A program made the position numbers and the translations under genes. This document shows, piece after piece, positions 31,142 through 44,988 of a stretch of DNA of 62,500 bases (within the stretch, counting starts at the first letter, position 1; each line of letters begins with the position of its first letter). Source of the stretch: Macrophomina tecta. Lineage: Eukaryota > Ascomycota > Dothideomycetes > Botryosphaeriales > Botryosphaeriaceae. The stretch lies in NCBI GenBank assembly GCA_024180945.1, contig JAKSGN010000037.1, positions 1-62,500 of the forward strand, written 5' to 3'. The notes beneath the pieces were generated by a model that did no database searches, was not told the DNA's origin, and saw only the letters and a list, made by a program, of their open reading frames with translations.

Positions 31142-31860
31142 TCTAACTATTAGCTTACTATTAAATTTCTTACTAACTGGTATATTATAGGTATATTAGT
31201 ATATATAATTAATATAGACTTATAGTAGTTAGTTTACTAATATAGTATAATACTTTAGAAATACTAGAAACTATAAAAACTCTAGAAACTCTAAAAGCTA
31301 ATTATAGGCTAGTCCTCTAGTTTTATAGCCTATCTACGCGAGACTATAATCTTTTAAAACTTTAGAAACTCTAAAAACTCTAGAAACTCTAGAGACTCTA
31401 GAGACTTTAGAAGTTAATTATAGACTAGAGCTATATTCTCTAGTTCTATAGCCTATCTATACGAGACTATAATTTCTAAAAACTCTAGAGACTTTAGAAG
31501 TTAATTATAGACTAGGGCTATATTTTCTAGTTTTATAGTTTATTTATATAAGACTATAATTTCTAGAAACTCTAGAAGCTAATTATAGGCTAGGGCTATA
31601 TTTTTTAGTTCTATGGCCTACCTACGTAAGACTATAATTTTTAAAAACTCTAGAGACTCTAGGAGCTAATTATAGGCTAGAGCTATATTCTCTAGTTCTA
31701 TGGCCTATCTATATAAGACTACGATCTCTAGAAACTCTAGAAGCTAATTATAGACTAGGGCTATATTCTCTAGTTCTATAGCCTATCTACGCGAGACTAT
31801 AATTTCTAGAAACTCTAGAGACTCTAGAAGCTAATTAGAAACTAATATAGAAGGTAGTTA
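31142..31860. repeat. minisatellite of about 90-110 bp units
   Basis: From about 31255 roughly six diverged units occur, built of ctctagaaactctagaagct, aattataggctagggctata and a gcctatctacgcgagactat block. 31142-31254 is AT-rich with no feature seen. RIP-like composition. The core actctagaagctaatta returns at 34.8-35.2 kb and, inverted, at 62.2 kb. Confidence 0.8.
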
Positions 31861-34739
31861 ATATAAAAAGATAACTAATTATAGAAAGAAATAGTATTAA
31901 AATTAATAAAATATAGATCTTTTATAGATATTATCTTTATATAATAGTGATATTATAGTATAATTAGGTCTATTCTAGACCTAGCTTTAATAAATCTACC
32001 TTAGTTATTAGTAAGGCTTAGAGTAAAGAGAACGTATCTTTCTAGAAAGATATTATTAAAGCTTACTTATAGTATATACTTAGATATAAATATATATTAT
32101 ATTTTAAATAAGTACGTGTATTATAGTACCTTATCTTTAGAAGTAGTAATATACTCTTAATTATAAAAACTAGATTTAGAAAGAGTATTATCTTTTATAC
32201 CTATTTAGTATTAAGTAATAAGATTATAATCTAGATTATATTTTTAACTAAACTTAGCGAGGAGTAATAAAATAATATTATATAATTAGATAGCTATAAA
32301 TCTTATTTAGTAACTAGAGAGCTTCTTTAAACTAATCTATATTTAATATATAGCTTTACTAGTAGAAAATATATATATATTCTTCTTAGATTTAAATAGA
32401 TATACTTAAAACCCTTCTAAATAGTAATATAGATATTAAATCTATAGGTAAAGATTAGTCTTATTACTATTAATAAGTACTATTTAGTAAAGTAATAGAA
32501 AGATAAGTTCTAGCTAAAGTTTACTATACTTAGTAAACTATAGTTAATTCTTTAGTAAGATATTATATAGCTTAGTTATTCTATAACGATTAATAATAAA
32601 ATAGAGTACTTAATTCTAAAGAGTACTAGGTTTTATTATATTAGTATAGGCCTATTTAAGATAGAGATTATCTATATATCTATTAATTAGCTAGATATTA
32701 GTCTCTATCTATAACTAATACTCTAAGAAAAACTTATAATATTTAATACTTTATACTTTCTTCTAGATAGTAGTATTAATCTAAAGAGTTAAAGTATACT
32801 ATTTATAATTCTAAAAATAATTATCTTTATTAATAGTATTAGAAGTATAGATAAGGCTACTATATCTCTTTAACCTTAGCTCTTCTCTAAGAGCTCGAAA
32901 TACTCTATAAATAATATAGATAAGATAAGAGACGTCTATACTATTATTAAGAAGTTTATAGCCCGCGTAGTATAAAATAACTACGATTATCGATATACAG
33001 AGTTTTTAAAGCTATTATTTATAATACGAATTATAGTTACTACTACGTCTCTTAGAATAAGTATTAACATACTAGATATTAAATAGATTATTACCTAGGG
33101 GTTTTCTATTAGTAAAGATCTTAGTAATATATAGTAACGCCTTAGGCGTAGCAGAAAAGACCTAGGGTAACTAAGTACTAGTATTATTCTTCTATTATAC
33201 TAGGCTTTTAACTCCGAAGGTATTAATAGATTAAATAATACTCTAAGATAAGCGCTAAAAAGTTATTAAAAATATTATCTATATAGCTAGCTATACTAAA
33301 TTAATTATTAAATAGCTTTATATCGAGTAATATTAGTAATATAGCTAGTATTACTTTATTTTTTTTTACTTAGAGTAATATTATACTAGCTTTATAAACC
33401 TTAGATACCCCTTCTTTTTAGATGTTAGAGAATTCTTAAAGGCGTACTAAGCTATTTATTAGCTAGAAGAATATAATTAATAGTAGATACTATAAATAGG
33501 CCCTTTTTATTTATCTAGATAAGAATAAGTTACTAAATAGCGTTTATTAATCCTTAATATCTACTAGTAGATATTATACATACTATAGCCTAGAGCTTTT
33601 AATTAATCTATAAATATCTCTAGAAGAGTAGCCATTTTTAGATATATTAAAGATAGATATATAGGTATAGGCTATACTTTTACTACTTAATAAATAGATA
33701 GTTTCTAAGGTAGACTTACTTTATTTCTCTATAGAGTATTATTTTCTAGTCCTACCTTCTTTAGTTATAGAAACTAATTATCACTAGTAATTTATATATC
33801 TTTTTACTAGAAGGTCGCGGCTTCTTTATAATCTAATACTAGAATTTATATATAAGTAAGTACTACTTTTATAGTTATAGAGGCATCTTAAGGCTATTAA
33901 AGATATACTACTTAATACTATACGCTTAATTAGTATAGCCGTCGATAAGAAATTTCTACTTCGAAAAAGTAGACCTAGGAAATTACTATATATATAATAT
34001 AAATAGTAGGCTATTAAATTACCTAATTTAGAGAACCTTAGCATTTAAGAGAGGCTTATAGTAGAAACCTATACTAGAGATAATAATCTTATTTAATAAA
34101 CTATTATAACTAGCTAGTTAGTATTTTTTATATAATATATATCCCAGTATTATATAAAAATAGTAAACTTATAGATACTATATCTTAAATAGTTCTTAGA
34201 TATTTTATCTACTATAGAAAGACTTAGTTAAATTATATAATATAATTTATTTAAGGCCTTCGTAGTAGAGTACTATAAGAGTTTAGACTTAAACTAAAGT
34301 AGCTAGTCTACCTCTTTATATCTATTAAAAAGAATAATATAACCTAATATTCTAGATTTATAGCTATATAAAGCACTATATACGGCTACTACGAATACGA
34401 AGGCTATTCTAGATTTATAGCTATATAAAATACTATATATAGTTACTAAGGACTCGTAGAAATATAAGATAATATATATACTCTCTAGAGACTTCTTATT
34501 AGTATATATACTTATATATAGTAGTACTCCTTAATAGGTATAGAAGAAGAGACATAAGCTATTAATATATATAATATAAAAATATTAGCGAATATTTATA
34601 GATAAGTATATAGAGATACTAGTCTAAATAAAATCTAATTATATTATATATATAATACTAAAGGTAAAAAAGAACTATTAGAATAATAAATTTAAACTAT
34701 AGTAAGATCTACTATATTCTAGCTATTTTTATAGTAAAC
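31861..34739. other. unidentified RIPed DNA
   Basis: About 2.9 kb with CA/TG nearly absent and stops in all frames. It does not follow the Gyp-B, Gyp-A or Gyp-D sequences, and no LTR, inverted repeat or target duplication was found. Short calm stretches (such as gccgtcgataagaaatttct near 33938) suggest former coding DNA, perhaps another transposon, but I cannot identify it. The 72-codon minus-strand frame at 33826-34044 looks like chance. Confidence 0.4.
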
Positions 34740-35200
34740 TCTATAGGCTAATTAAGTATATAGTATAGTAAGTAGTAAAGAGTATAAATATTAGAGACTT
34801 AAGAAACTCTAAGAGCTAATTAAATAATAAATAGACGGCTATATAGTATAATAAGAGATAAAGAGTATAAACTCTAGAGACTCTAGAAACTCTAGAAGCT
34901 AATTAAATAATAAATAGGCGGCTATATAGTATAGTAAATAGTAAAGAGTATAAACTCTAGAGATTCTAGAAACTCTAAAAGCTAATTAAGTAATAGATAA
35001 GCGACTATATAGCGTAGTAAGAGATAGAGAGTATAAACTCTAAAAACTCTAGAAACTCTAGAAGCTAATTAAGTAATAGATAAATAATTATATAGTATAG
35101 TAAGTAGTAAAGAGTATAAACTCTAGAGACTTTAGAGATTCTAGAAACTCTAGAAACTCTAAAAACTCTAGAAGCTAATTAAATAGCTAGTTAGTTAATA
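34740..35200. repeat. minisatellite of about 80 bp units
   Basis: About five or six units containing gagtataaactctagagact, the core actctagaagctaatta and a block tatatagtatagtaagtagt. Related to the array at 31.3-31.9 kb through the shared core. An inverted relative is at about 62190-62350. Confidence 0.8.
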
Positions 35201-35382
35201 TCTTAGCTTTACTAGAGAATATCTAGAATATCTTATTTATTAGTAAATAAGAATAAGAGGCCCGTATACTATATAATAATAATAGAATCTATATATACTC
35301 TCTTCTTACTAGGCTTTATTCTATTTATAAAATATTATCCTCTGCTGCTACTATAGTAGTAGTAGTAGTAATAGTAATAATA

Positions 35383-35413
<31 letters not shown>

Positions 35414-36379
35414 TAGTAGTAGTAGTAGTAGCTATATATATTTTAGCTATATAGATATACGTATATCTATAGTACATTATACTTTATAAACGTAATATAC
35501 TTATAGCTATTCTAGCCTTAGACTAGAATAGTTATAGGCTATTTCGCTCTAGCTGCTACCGTCGTCCCCTTCTATAAGTTAATCTATAATATATTAAGAG
35601 TAATAAGTACTAATTATAGTAATAGTCTACCCCGCTTCTTTTTCTATTACTATTATACTATTACTACTACTATTACTATTACTACTACTATTACCGCCGC
35701 TACCGCTACTACTACTCTATATATTAAATCTATAATATATTAGTAAATAGCTACTAACTAATATTTATAGCCCTTTATCTATACCTATACCCGCGCCTAT
35801 ACTACTATAAGTAATACTTATATAAGTATTAGCTTTAGTACTTACTAAGATAATATAGGCTGCCCTCGCGCTTACCCTCGCCTGCACCTACTAATTCTAT
35901 AGTTAATAGTAATAATAATAATAATAATAATAGCTTCGCGCTACTATATATAATACTTATATAAGTATTAGCTCTAGTACTTACTAAGATAATATAGACT
36001 ACTTTTATATTTATTTTTATTCTTATTCTTATTCTTACTACCATCTTTATTCTTACTATAGTAGTTGATACCGATGCTACTATTATTACTACTACTACTA
36101 CTACTATAGCCACTATTACTATAGATACTATTATTAACGCTAGCCCCCCTTTTTTCTTTTATATAGGCCGCCCCCCTCCCTACGTAATAGTAGTAGTAGT
36201 AAAAGGTAGCTAGATAGCTATTATTTTAACCGTAAATTTAATTATATAGATACCTATAATATACTTAGTCTAATATATATATAGTAATTTCTTAAACTCT
36301 AGGGCTACTTAGATATATTTATAGTATATAAACTAGCCTTATATTACCTAGAGTTTCTCTAGAATTAAAACCTTAGTAA
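35201..36379. repeat. trinucleotide-rich AT microsatellite DNA
   Basis: Long runs of TAG/TAA and the complement (35340-35450, 35640-35720, 35900-35940, 36060-36130), including about ten TAA units near 35390. No gene seen. The minus-strand frame at 35835-36113 is a simple-repeat artefact. Confidence 0.75.
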
Positions 36380-36384
36380 CTTAT

Positions 36385-37164
36385 AATAACGGCAGCCTCT
36401 TCTACTAGGCTTTAAAATTACCTAGTAGGGTTAAATAGCTAAAGGGTTTACCTTAAAGAATAAAAGAAGGGTAAAAAATTAGAATAATAGTAGTAATTAC
36501 GTAATATATTAGTATATAGTACGCGTTAGGCTTATTATCTCTAATAGTATTATATTAGAACTTTAAGTTAACTATAAAGGTTAAAGTACTATCTAAGAAG
36601 TATATCTATATACTATAAAAAAGTTATAGTAATCTAGATCGATATAGCTAGATTAAAGTAGCTAGATTAATAGTATTAGATTATTAATCTTAGATTAGGT
36701 TAATCTAGGTAGGTCTTATAGGTCTTATATAACTTAGGTGCTAAAGCCTATTTTCTAGAATCTAACTTCTATATTAATTAAGAAAGTATTATACCGCTAG
36801 ACTATTATTTTTTAGATTATATAAGTTATTCGACTTTCTCCCGTTTATTTCTTTTAGCCTAAAGCTAGTTTTTAAAATTCATAATTCTTTTTTTAGAAAT
36901 ATCTTTCTTCTATAGAAGTTTAATCTAGTTAGTATTTCTATAGTCTTACTATACTATATAGATGTTATTTTTATACGGGCTTCCGCTACTATCTTATTTA
37001 GGCCTATACGTATTATTTTTTCTTAAGGCTATTTTTTCTATATAAGTATGCTAGCGTTACGGCTCTACTATTTTTATAAGTTCTTAGCCCCTACGGTGTT
37101 TTTTCCTATATAAGCTTTCTATTTATAGAGTTATAAGGCTCTTATTTCTTTAGAATTTATAATA
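36385..37164 (-). repeat. Gyp-F 3' LTR (RIPed)
   Basis: 780 bp from aataacggcagcctc to agaatttataata, next to the RIPed polypurine tract (ctaccccccttcttaag). The first base differs from the usual T. The CTTAT before it fixes the border. Confidence 0.85.
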
Positions 37165-37269
37165 CTACCCCCCTTCTTAAGAATCTTTAGCCCGAAGATT
37201 TATTTATTTATCTATATCTTAGGCTTTTTTTATTTTCTTATTTTTTTTTTCTACTATAAGCCTCCTACT

Positions 37270-38016
37270 ATACCTCTAAAATAAAAGCACGATTTATAGA
37301 AGACTAAGCGTAAGTCTCTAAATATAAAGATTAATTTATTAGATATTACGATATCTATTTTTTATTTATAGTATTTACTTCTAAATATCTAGCGAAAGAC
37401 TAAGAAGCCTAAAATAGTATACTAAATAGTCTTAGAATTTTCTTATTATAGTAAATATTATTATACTAAGCGTACTAGTTATAATACTAGCAGTTTTAAG
37501 AACTTTAATTATTAGTTCTTTTTTAGTAGTTTTATAAGTCTACTAACTCTTTTTTTAGTTAAGCGTCTTTATTATACCTTAGATAAGATATACTCGGAAT
37601 ATACTACTTTTAAAAATTAGCTTTAAAAGACGGCCTCTAGTCTATTTTATACTAAAAAATAGTAAGAGTTACTTAAATATCGTATTATTCTAATATTATA
37701 GCATAAGTCGGATGCGATCGATGTACTTAAAAAGTTAGAGGTATTAAAGGCTAGAAATATCTCTAATTCTAAAAATACTAAGAAGAAGCGATCGTTAAAG
37801 CGTTTATATAGTAATATCTTAGCTAATAATACTATAGAGTCGTTCTAATTTATTAGATCTTCTAGCGTAGATTTAGGTTTTACGCCTCCTAAGGATTTCG
37901 GTCTAGTTAACTAGGCGCGGTTATCTCTATTTTCTAATTTTAATTTTAGGTTTTTTATATATAACGAGTCGGCGACTTTATTTAATCTAGGTTTTAATAG
38001 TAGAACTTATTAATAA
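37270..38016 (+). pseudogene. Gyp-F antisense gene (RIPed)
   Basis: Aligns base for base in outline with the Gyp-B antisense gene: start ATG now ATA (37270-37272); intron with RIPed gttagt (now attagt near 37510) and ctaac branch point still readable; exon 2 coil region; stop at 38014-38016. Upstream at about 37183-37200 is the partly RIPed palindrome. Not expressible. Confidence 0.8.
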
Positions 38017-38056
38017 GTTCTTAATAGTTATAGAGTTCTAGTAGTTTCTAGATATT

Positions 38057-38249
38057 TGTCAGGACAATAGGCCCTGGCATACCCTTAGGGTGCTTATACC
38101 GTGCGTTCCACGTGCTTATCACGTGCTACGCACGGGCCCCCAGTATATAACGCCACCAAGGGGTGAATCCTGCACTACTAAGGATTCGCACCTGAGAATA
38201 TACGACTCTTCTGAAGGCTCCCTGCTTATAACCAGCCCATTTGCTCACA
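38057..38249. mobile_element. 193-bp solo LTR of a different family
   Basis: An un-RIPed island in strongly RIPed DNA. It starts TGTCAGGACA and ends TTTGCTCACA, with short TGT/ACA inverted ends and a possible TATA box (gtatataacg near 38141). It is flanked by the exact 5-bp duplication ATATT (38052-38056 and 38250-38254), so it is an LTR left by recombination, or a very short LTR-derived element. ATATT is the RIPed state of the family sequence there (gtatt in Gyp-B), so it came after RIP. No second copy was seen in the window. Confidence 0.9.
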
Positions 38250-38254
38250 ATATT

Positions 38255-41200
38255 ATTCTAGTCTTTCTTTTATTTAAGGAGGTATTAGAACTAACTATTA
38301 ATATAGTTATTATCTAGAATTTATTCTATATTCTAGTCTATATTCTTATTAATATCTAGATTTTCTAGTAGTATTTCTTCTATTTAGCGTAATAGCGTGG
38401 CATTTTCTAGTACTAGTTTAAGAAGTAAGATGTAAAATATAGAGTATATTTATATAGTATTAGATAGTCTAAGGCGAAAATTAATCTTTCTAATTTATTT
38501 TTTAATTTTAAATAGTCTAATTTTCTTAAAGTCTAATTTATTATTCGGTTATTTTATCTTAATATTTTTTCTAAGAAGATAAACTTTATTTCTCTTTTTT
38601 AGTTTTAGTATCTTCTAGTACCGTCTATTATAGTATTTATCTATTTATAGAGCTATAAATTTAAGGTCTAGATATAATTATTTGTAGAGTATCTTTAGCT
38701 AGTCTACTTTAAGAATTTTTTTTTAGATTAGAAATTCGCTTAGTATTAGCTCTTTATAAGCTATAGGCTTATAACTATAGTTAGCGTAGAATAGAAATTC
38801 TTATATAGCTAATACTTTTAAACTATTATACGCGAACTATATAAGTAGTAGTAGCTTAATCTAATTATCTTATACGTAATTAAGATAGTAGTATAAGTAC
38901 TATTTTAATATTTAATTAATCCGTTCTATCTATTTATTTATTTAAGAATATATTATAGTTAAGAGCTTATACTTAGCTCTAAGCTAGTAAGTAAAAGTCT
39001 ACTAGAATTAAGATATAAATAGCTAATTTTTATCTAATATAAGCTCTTCTAGTAGTCTATAGTTACTAAGAATTATTCTAAGAAATATATAGATAAGTTC
39101 TTTTATATTTACTATCTTAAGATATAGTAGATAATATACGTATTTTATTATTCTATTAATAATAACTAGAATTAAGTTATACTTAATCTTAGTAAGCAGT
39201 TCTTCTAACTTAGATAGATTTATAATAAAATCTAGCGAGATAGATTACTAAGAGCGCTTTAGTACTAATAGCGGCTAAAGTAGTTTATAAAGTACGTACC
39301 TCGCGGCCTTACTTTTAATATAAAGATTATATTATAAGACTACCTATTAAACTATTCTTTTAAGCCCCGAAAAGTAGTAGCTTTTTATAATTCGCTCTAT
39401 TATCTTATCTATTTTTTAATAATTATATACTAGAATTTTATATATATTCTTTATAAGCTCTTTCTGTAGTTTAACTAAAATATAGACTAATTCTAAAAAT
39501 AAAATTATACTATTTACGTTTTTAGTTACTTAGAAGTTATCTTTAAGCTCTCTAATTTCTTATACTATTATATTATTTATATAGACTTCTTAGATTTTTT
39601 ACTCCTATTTATTACCTTCGAGGCGTATCGCTAGGGCGTATAATCTAATTAGAATAAGTAAGTTATCTAGTTCTTTCTTAAGCTATATTTATCCTAGGCT
39701 ATAAATAGCTATAATCTAATAGCTACAACTAACGGATATAAAAGACCTATTCTTCTATATATTAAGTATTATAGATTATAGTTTTAGCTTTTCTTTAATA
39801 TAGTTGGTTTATCTACTTAGTGCGTCTATATAAGTATTCTTAGATTTCTTTCTATAGATAATTTTTATATTATAGAACGCTAGCTCTTTAGCCTACTAAA
39901 CCTATTAATAGTTTAACTCTTTAGTAGTAGTAAAGTACGAGAGGTTTTTATAGTTATAGTAGACTATAATCTAGTATTTAGTATCTTTAAGGTAGTATCT
40001 CTATTCTTTAAAAGCTATAACTATAGCTAAAAGCTTTTTATTATAGATATTATAGTTCTTTTCGGTAGGTATTATTTTTCTTAAGTAGTAGATAATAGAG
40101 TATAGTCTATCTTCTTTATTTAGCTAACTAAGTACGGCTTCTATAGTATAGTCTAAAGCGTTAGTTTCTACTATAATTAGTAGATCTAGGTTATAGAGCC
40201 CTAGAACTAGTACTTCTATAAATATTCGCTTTAGTAAGTTAAACGCTTATTATTATCTTTCTTTCTATATAAATCTATATTCTTTTTTAGTAATATTAGT
40301 TAGAGATACCGCTATCTTAGCGTAGTTTATAATAAACTTCTAATAAAAGTTAATAAATCTAAGAAAGAATTATACTTCTTTAATAGTTTACGGTATTAGC
40401 TAATCTCTAATTACGTTTAGTTTTTTATTATTTATATTAATATATTTTAGGGTAATAATAAATTCTAAGTATTTTATTCTTTATATATACTACTCGTTTT
40501 TTTCTAGGGCTACTTAGAGGTTTTATTTATTTAAGGCCTTTAGAACATTTTTTACGTACTTAGTATATTCTTTAAGTATCTTTAAGTATATTAGAATATC
40601 GTCTAGGTAAGCTAAGGTAAATATATCTAAATATAAATATAGAATATTATTAACTAAGCTCTAGAAGATAGCTAGTACGTTAGTAAGTCTAAAAGATATT
40701 ACTATATACTTATAATATTTAAATCGCGTTTAGAATACTATCTTCTATTCTTTATCTTTCTTAATATAGACTAGATAGTAGCCTTCTTAGAGGTCTAGTT
40801 TTATAAAGAACTTAGTATTATAAAGCTTATTCTATAATTTATTAATATAAGATAGTAGATATTAGTTTTTAACTATAATATTATTTAGCTATCTATAGTT
40901 AATATAGAGGCGGAGCTTACTATTCTTCTTAAAAATAAATAGAATAAAATATTCTACTAATAACTATAAGGGTCGTATATATTCTTATTCTAGATTTTTA
41001 TTAATATATTTCTATAATGCTTTAGCCTTTATCTTAGATAAGAAGTAAATAGGCTTAAAAGTAAATTATATTTCTAAAAGTAAAAGTATCTTATAATTCT
41101 ATAGCTAATACTTTAGTAGTTATTTCTTACCTCTTTCTTAAAATATTTTTAGTATATTTTAGAACTTCTATAGAACTATTTCTAATTTTAATATAGGTAT

Positions 41201-42167
41201 TAATTTATCTATAGTAGATCTTATACTTTTGCTAAGATCTATACTAACCTTAACTACTAAAATATTTTTATCATTATAACTCTTATATCTAAGAAAATTA
41301 GTATCTTTTATCTAGATAGCTATACTATTTATTAAGTCTTTAGAGAGAGTCTTCTCTAACTAGCTTTAGACTATTCTTATTCTTATTCGTAAGGCCTTAT
41401 ATTATACGAGTAAAAGTCTTCTACTTAATATCTTTACTAGGTTTTATATAAATTATATAGGTTTTTTCTTCTTATCTTATTATAAGTTTTAGCGCTCGAT
41501 AGCTAATAGTCTTAATATCTATAGATACGTTATTATTTTACTATCTTAGCTTAGAGGTTTTACTCTAGCTCTTAGGCTTAGACGCTTTTTTTTAGCTCTA
41601 GTAGCTTCTTTTAGCCGTTATAAAATAGTATTTATAGTATTTATTAGAAAATATAATAGTCTCTATTCTCTAGCTAATATACGACTCGTAAGTATTTAGC
41701 TACGATATTTCTAGAATAATATCGTATCTAGGAATTATTATTATATTAAGATTAATTCGTTCTTAGTAATTATTAATAGTAAGGGGTACTTCTTCTATTT
41801 TAATTTATATTTAGCTATTTTTATATTTCGCTAGGAAGCCGTTTACTATACTTAGCTAATAAGAGTAATTCTTAGCTTACTAGAGTAGTTAGTTCTTAAT
41901 AATAAACTTAGAATTAATAAATATACCTTATACGCCGCTATTAATTATAGCTATTACCTTTTTCCTATAGAATATAACTAAAATATATAAAAGTCGATAT
42001 AGGTTTATTCTAGTAGGTATAATTCCGTTCGCTATATATATAACTTAGTTAAAGAATTTATTTAATAGCCCCTTCTAGGGTTTTTATCTAGAAGAGCCAT
42101 CTAGTTTTTTAATATAGGTTATTTTGTTATCTTATAATAGATATACTTATTCTATTCGTTAACTAGG
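38255..42167 (-). pseudogene. Gyp-F pol and gag end (RIPed)
   Basis: Runs from the chromodomain (about 38290-38420) through integrase, RNase H, RT (the RIPed YLDD complement near 40600) and protease to the gag stop at 42101-42103 with its RIPed slippery run. Gag then continues to 42167, where Gyp-E is inserted. Stops in all frames. Confidence 0.85.
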
Positions 42168-43044
42168 TATTATGAACCCTAGAGAATAAGGGCTTTATAA
42201 CCCTACGGGTAGAAAGCCCGTACGAAAAAAGATACTATAGGGGCTAGAAATCTATAAAGACAATAAAGCCGCACTACTAGTACGCCCGTACGAAAAAACT
42301 AGCCTTAAGAAAAGACGGCGCGTATAGGCCTAGATAAGGTAGTAATAAAAGCCCGTATAAAAATAATACCTATATAGTATAGTAAGACTACAGAAATACC
42401 GACTAGATTAAACTCCCATAGGGGAAGAATATCTATAAAAAAGAGATTATAAATCCCGAAAACTAACTTTAGACTAGAGAAACAAATAGAATAAAGTTAA
42501 ATAACTTATACGATCTAAGAAATAATAGTCTAGCGGTAGAATACTTTCTTAATCGATATAGAAGCTAAATTCTAGAAAATAGACTTTAGTATTTAAGTTA
42601 TATAGAATCTATAGAGCCTACCTAGATTAACCTAATCTAAGATTAATAATCTAATACTATTAATCTAGCTACTTTAATTTAGCTATATTAATCTAGATTA
42701 CTATAATTTTTCTATAGTATATAGATATACTTCTTAGATAGTACTTTAATCTTTATAGTTAATTTAAAGTTCTAATATAACTCTATTAGAGGTAATAAGC
42801 CTAACGCGTACCGCGCACTAATATATTATGTAATTACTACTATTATTTTAATTTTTTACTCTTTTCTTATTCTTTAAGATAAATTCTTTAGCTGCCTAAC
42901 CCTACTAGGCGATTTTAAAGCCTAGTAGAAGAGGCCATTATTATATTTTAATTACTATTCTTATAAGAAAAGAAAGTTCCGAGAAGAAGAATACTTAATA
43001 ATAAGATAGTATTATCTAATACTTAATACTAACTAAGTAATATA

Positions 43045-44988
43045 ATAAATAATATTAATATAAATAATAATAATTCTTTATATCTAACTATAGCCGACCT
43101 CTTTTAGGTTATTTAAGATATATAAGGCTAGATTAGCGAACTATATAGATAACTCTAAAAGTAGACTAACGAGAATAATTAGCTCTAGTAATAAATAGGC
43201 GAACTTTATAACTAAGCTATTCGAATAACTTCTACCCCGATATACATTTATACTTCGGTATTAATAACAACTTAACCTTCTAATAGAAGTACGAAGACGG
43301 CTAAGCTAAATCTATTCTATAATAATTAAAAAAAGCTCTAGATCTTTTTCTTATAACTTAATCTATACTTCTTCTTTAACTTTAGAGACTTTTCTACTAA
43401 TAATAAGAAGATAATATTCGCTATTATCTATCTCCGCGATATTACGATATAGTAGTTCGAGCCCTACTTTAGAGACCGAATAGAGAAAGAACTAGAAGTA
43501 CGTAAGAAGAATACTAAGAAAGTCTTTAGTAGCTATAAGTACTTTATAATTTAAATTAAGTAAAGCTTTAAAGACCTTAATAAGGTTAATAAGGCCTAAT
43601 AAGCCGTTATAAATATCTACTAGAAGACCTTAGTAGTAGACTATACTATAGAATTTTAGAAAGCCGTCGCGTATCTAGATAACTAGTCTAACTATACCCT
43701 TATAGACTACTACTACCGAGGACTTAAGAAAAGGATTAAAGACTAACTTATAATATAAAATAATTCTAAGACCCTAGACGAGCTTATTAAGCTAGCTATT
43801 AAATATAATAACTACCTCTTCGAGCGCTAATCTAAGAAGTATAAGATAAACTATAGAGCTAATACTTTATATCTAACGCGCCCTAGATATATCTAGAAAG
43901 AAGGAGATACTATAAAGCTAGATAATATTAACCGCCGAAATAACCTATCTAAAAAGAATAACTACTATAGAAAAAAGAATAACGGCTATAAGAAAAAATA
44001 ACGTAAAGAATAGACCTTAGAGTAAAAATAAAGGTTCGAAAAAGAACTATATATCTACTACAGTAAAACTTAGAAAAAGATATACTACTATCTTAAGAAG
44101 AATAAATAAGTCTTAACTATAATATAAAAACTAAAAAGCTAAGAAGTCTCTATAGTTACTAAGTAAGAAAACCCCTTCGCCGAATTTAATAAGTAATGCG
44201 AAGAAAGCTAGAGCCCCGAGTATTAGAGACTTAGCTAAATAGCCTACTATAATAATAACTATACTACTTACTAGAGCGATAAGGATGCTATAGACTAGTA
44301 TTCTAAGAAGCTATAATATATTAATACGATTCTAAGAATGGAGAAAGAGCTTATTAGAGCCTTTTTTAATAATAAAAACCTAGTCGATAGCGATATAGAA
44401 GAACTATATAATAGTATTCTAGAGTTAAGCACGATCGATAATAAGTAATAGTAGAACGAAGCTATACTTATAAGAATAACTAAATACCTAATCTAATATA
44501 GAGAGATACGCCGCATTACTAATAGCCTAGAGTCTATAGTTACCTAGATTCTAGGCCCTATAATTAACCTCGGGACGTAGCAATACAAGGTATAGTAAAA
44601 AAAGATATATATACGCGTATAATAAGATAATACCTAGAATTTCTAAAAAGAATTACTACTTAAGATAGCCGACGAACTCATATCTTAGCTAAAGAACGAG
44701 GTATAGGGAATATAATAATAGTAAGACCTATAATACCTTTATAATATAGTCTATACCCTCTATTAGTACGGTATAGTAACTAGGGATAGAAGTACCTTAT
44801 AATAGATACTCTATAAAAAATATAATATATTTACTTTCTAGTATTAGGTCTGAAATAGGTAGATCTACTAGAGACGACTAATTAAACGTGGTAAATAGAC
44901 GTAATAGAAAGATACTCTAATTCTAGTTAATAAATAAAACGAGTATATCCGTTATAAAATAATAGAATAACCTATATTAAAAAACTAG
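43045..44988 (+). pseudogene. Gyp-E gag (RIPed)
   Basis: From the RIPed start (ATA at 43045-43047) to the stop in aaaaaactagacgg (44986-44988). At 1944 nt it has exactly the length of Gyp-C1 gag. RIP stops throughout. Confidence 0.85.

Noticed and set aside
31142..31860. Possible CRISPR-like spaced repeat
   Set aside because: Units are diverged, contiguous and eukaryotic minisatellite in type, with no constant repeat and unique spacers.
33826..34044. 72-codon minus-strand frame in RIPed DNA
   Set aside because: Composition is Ile/Leu/Ser/Tyr-rich as expected from TA-rich sequence, with no motif.
35835..36113. 92-codon frame rich in Val/Ile
   Set aside because: Translation of trinucleotide repeats, not a gene.
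38090..38317. 75-codon + strand frame over the small solo LTR
   Set aside because: It starts in the LTR and runs into RIPed gypsy sequence, a chance fusion.
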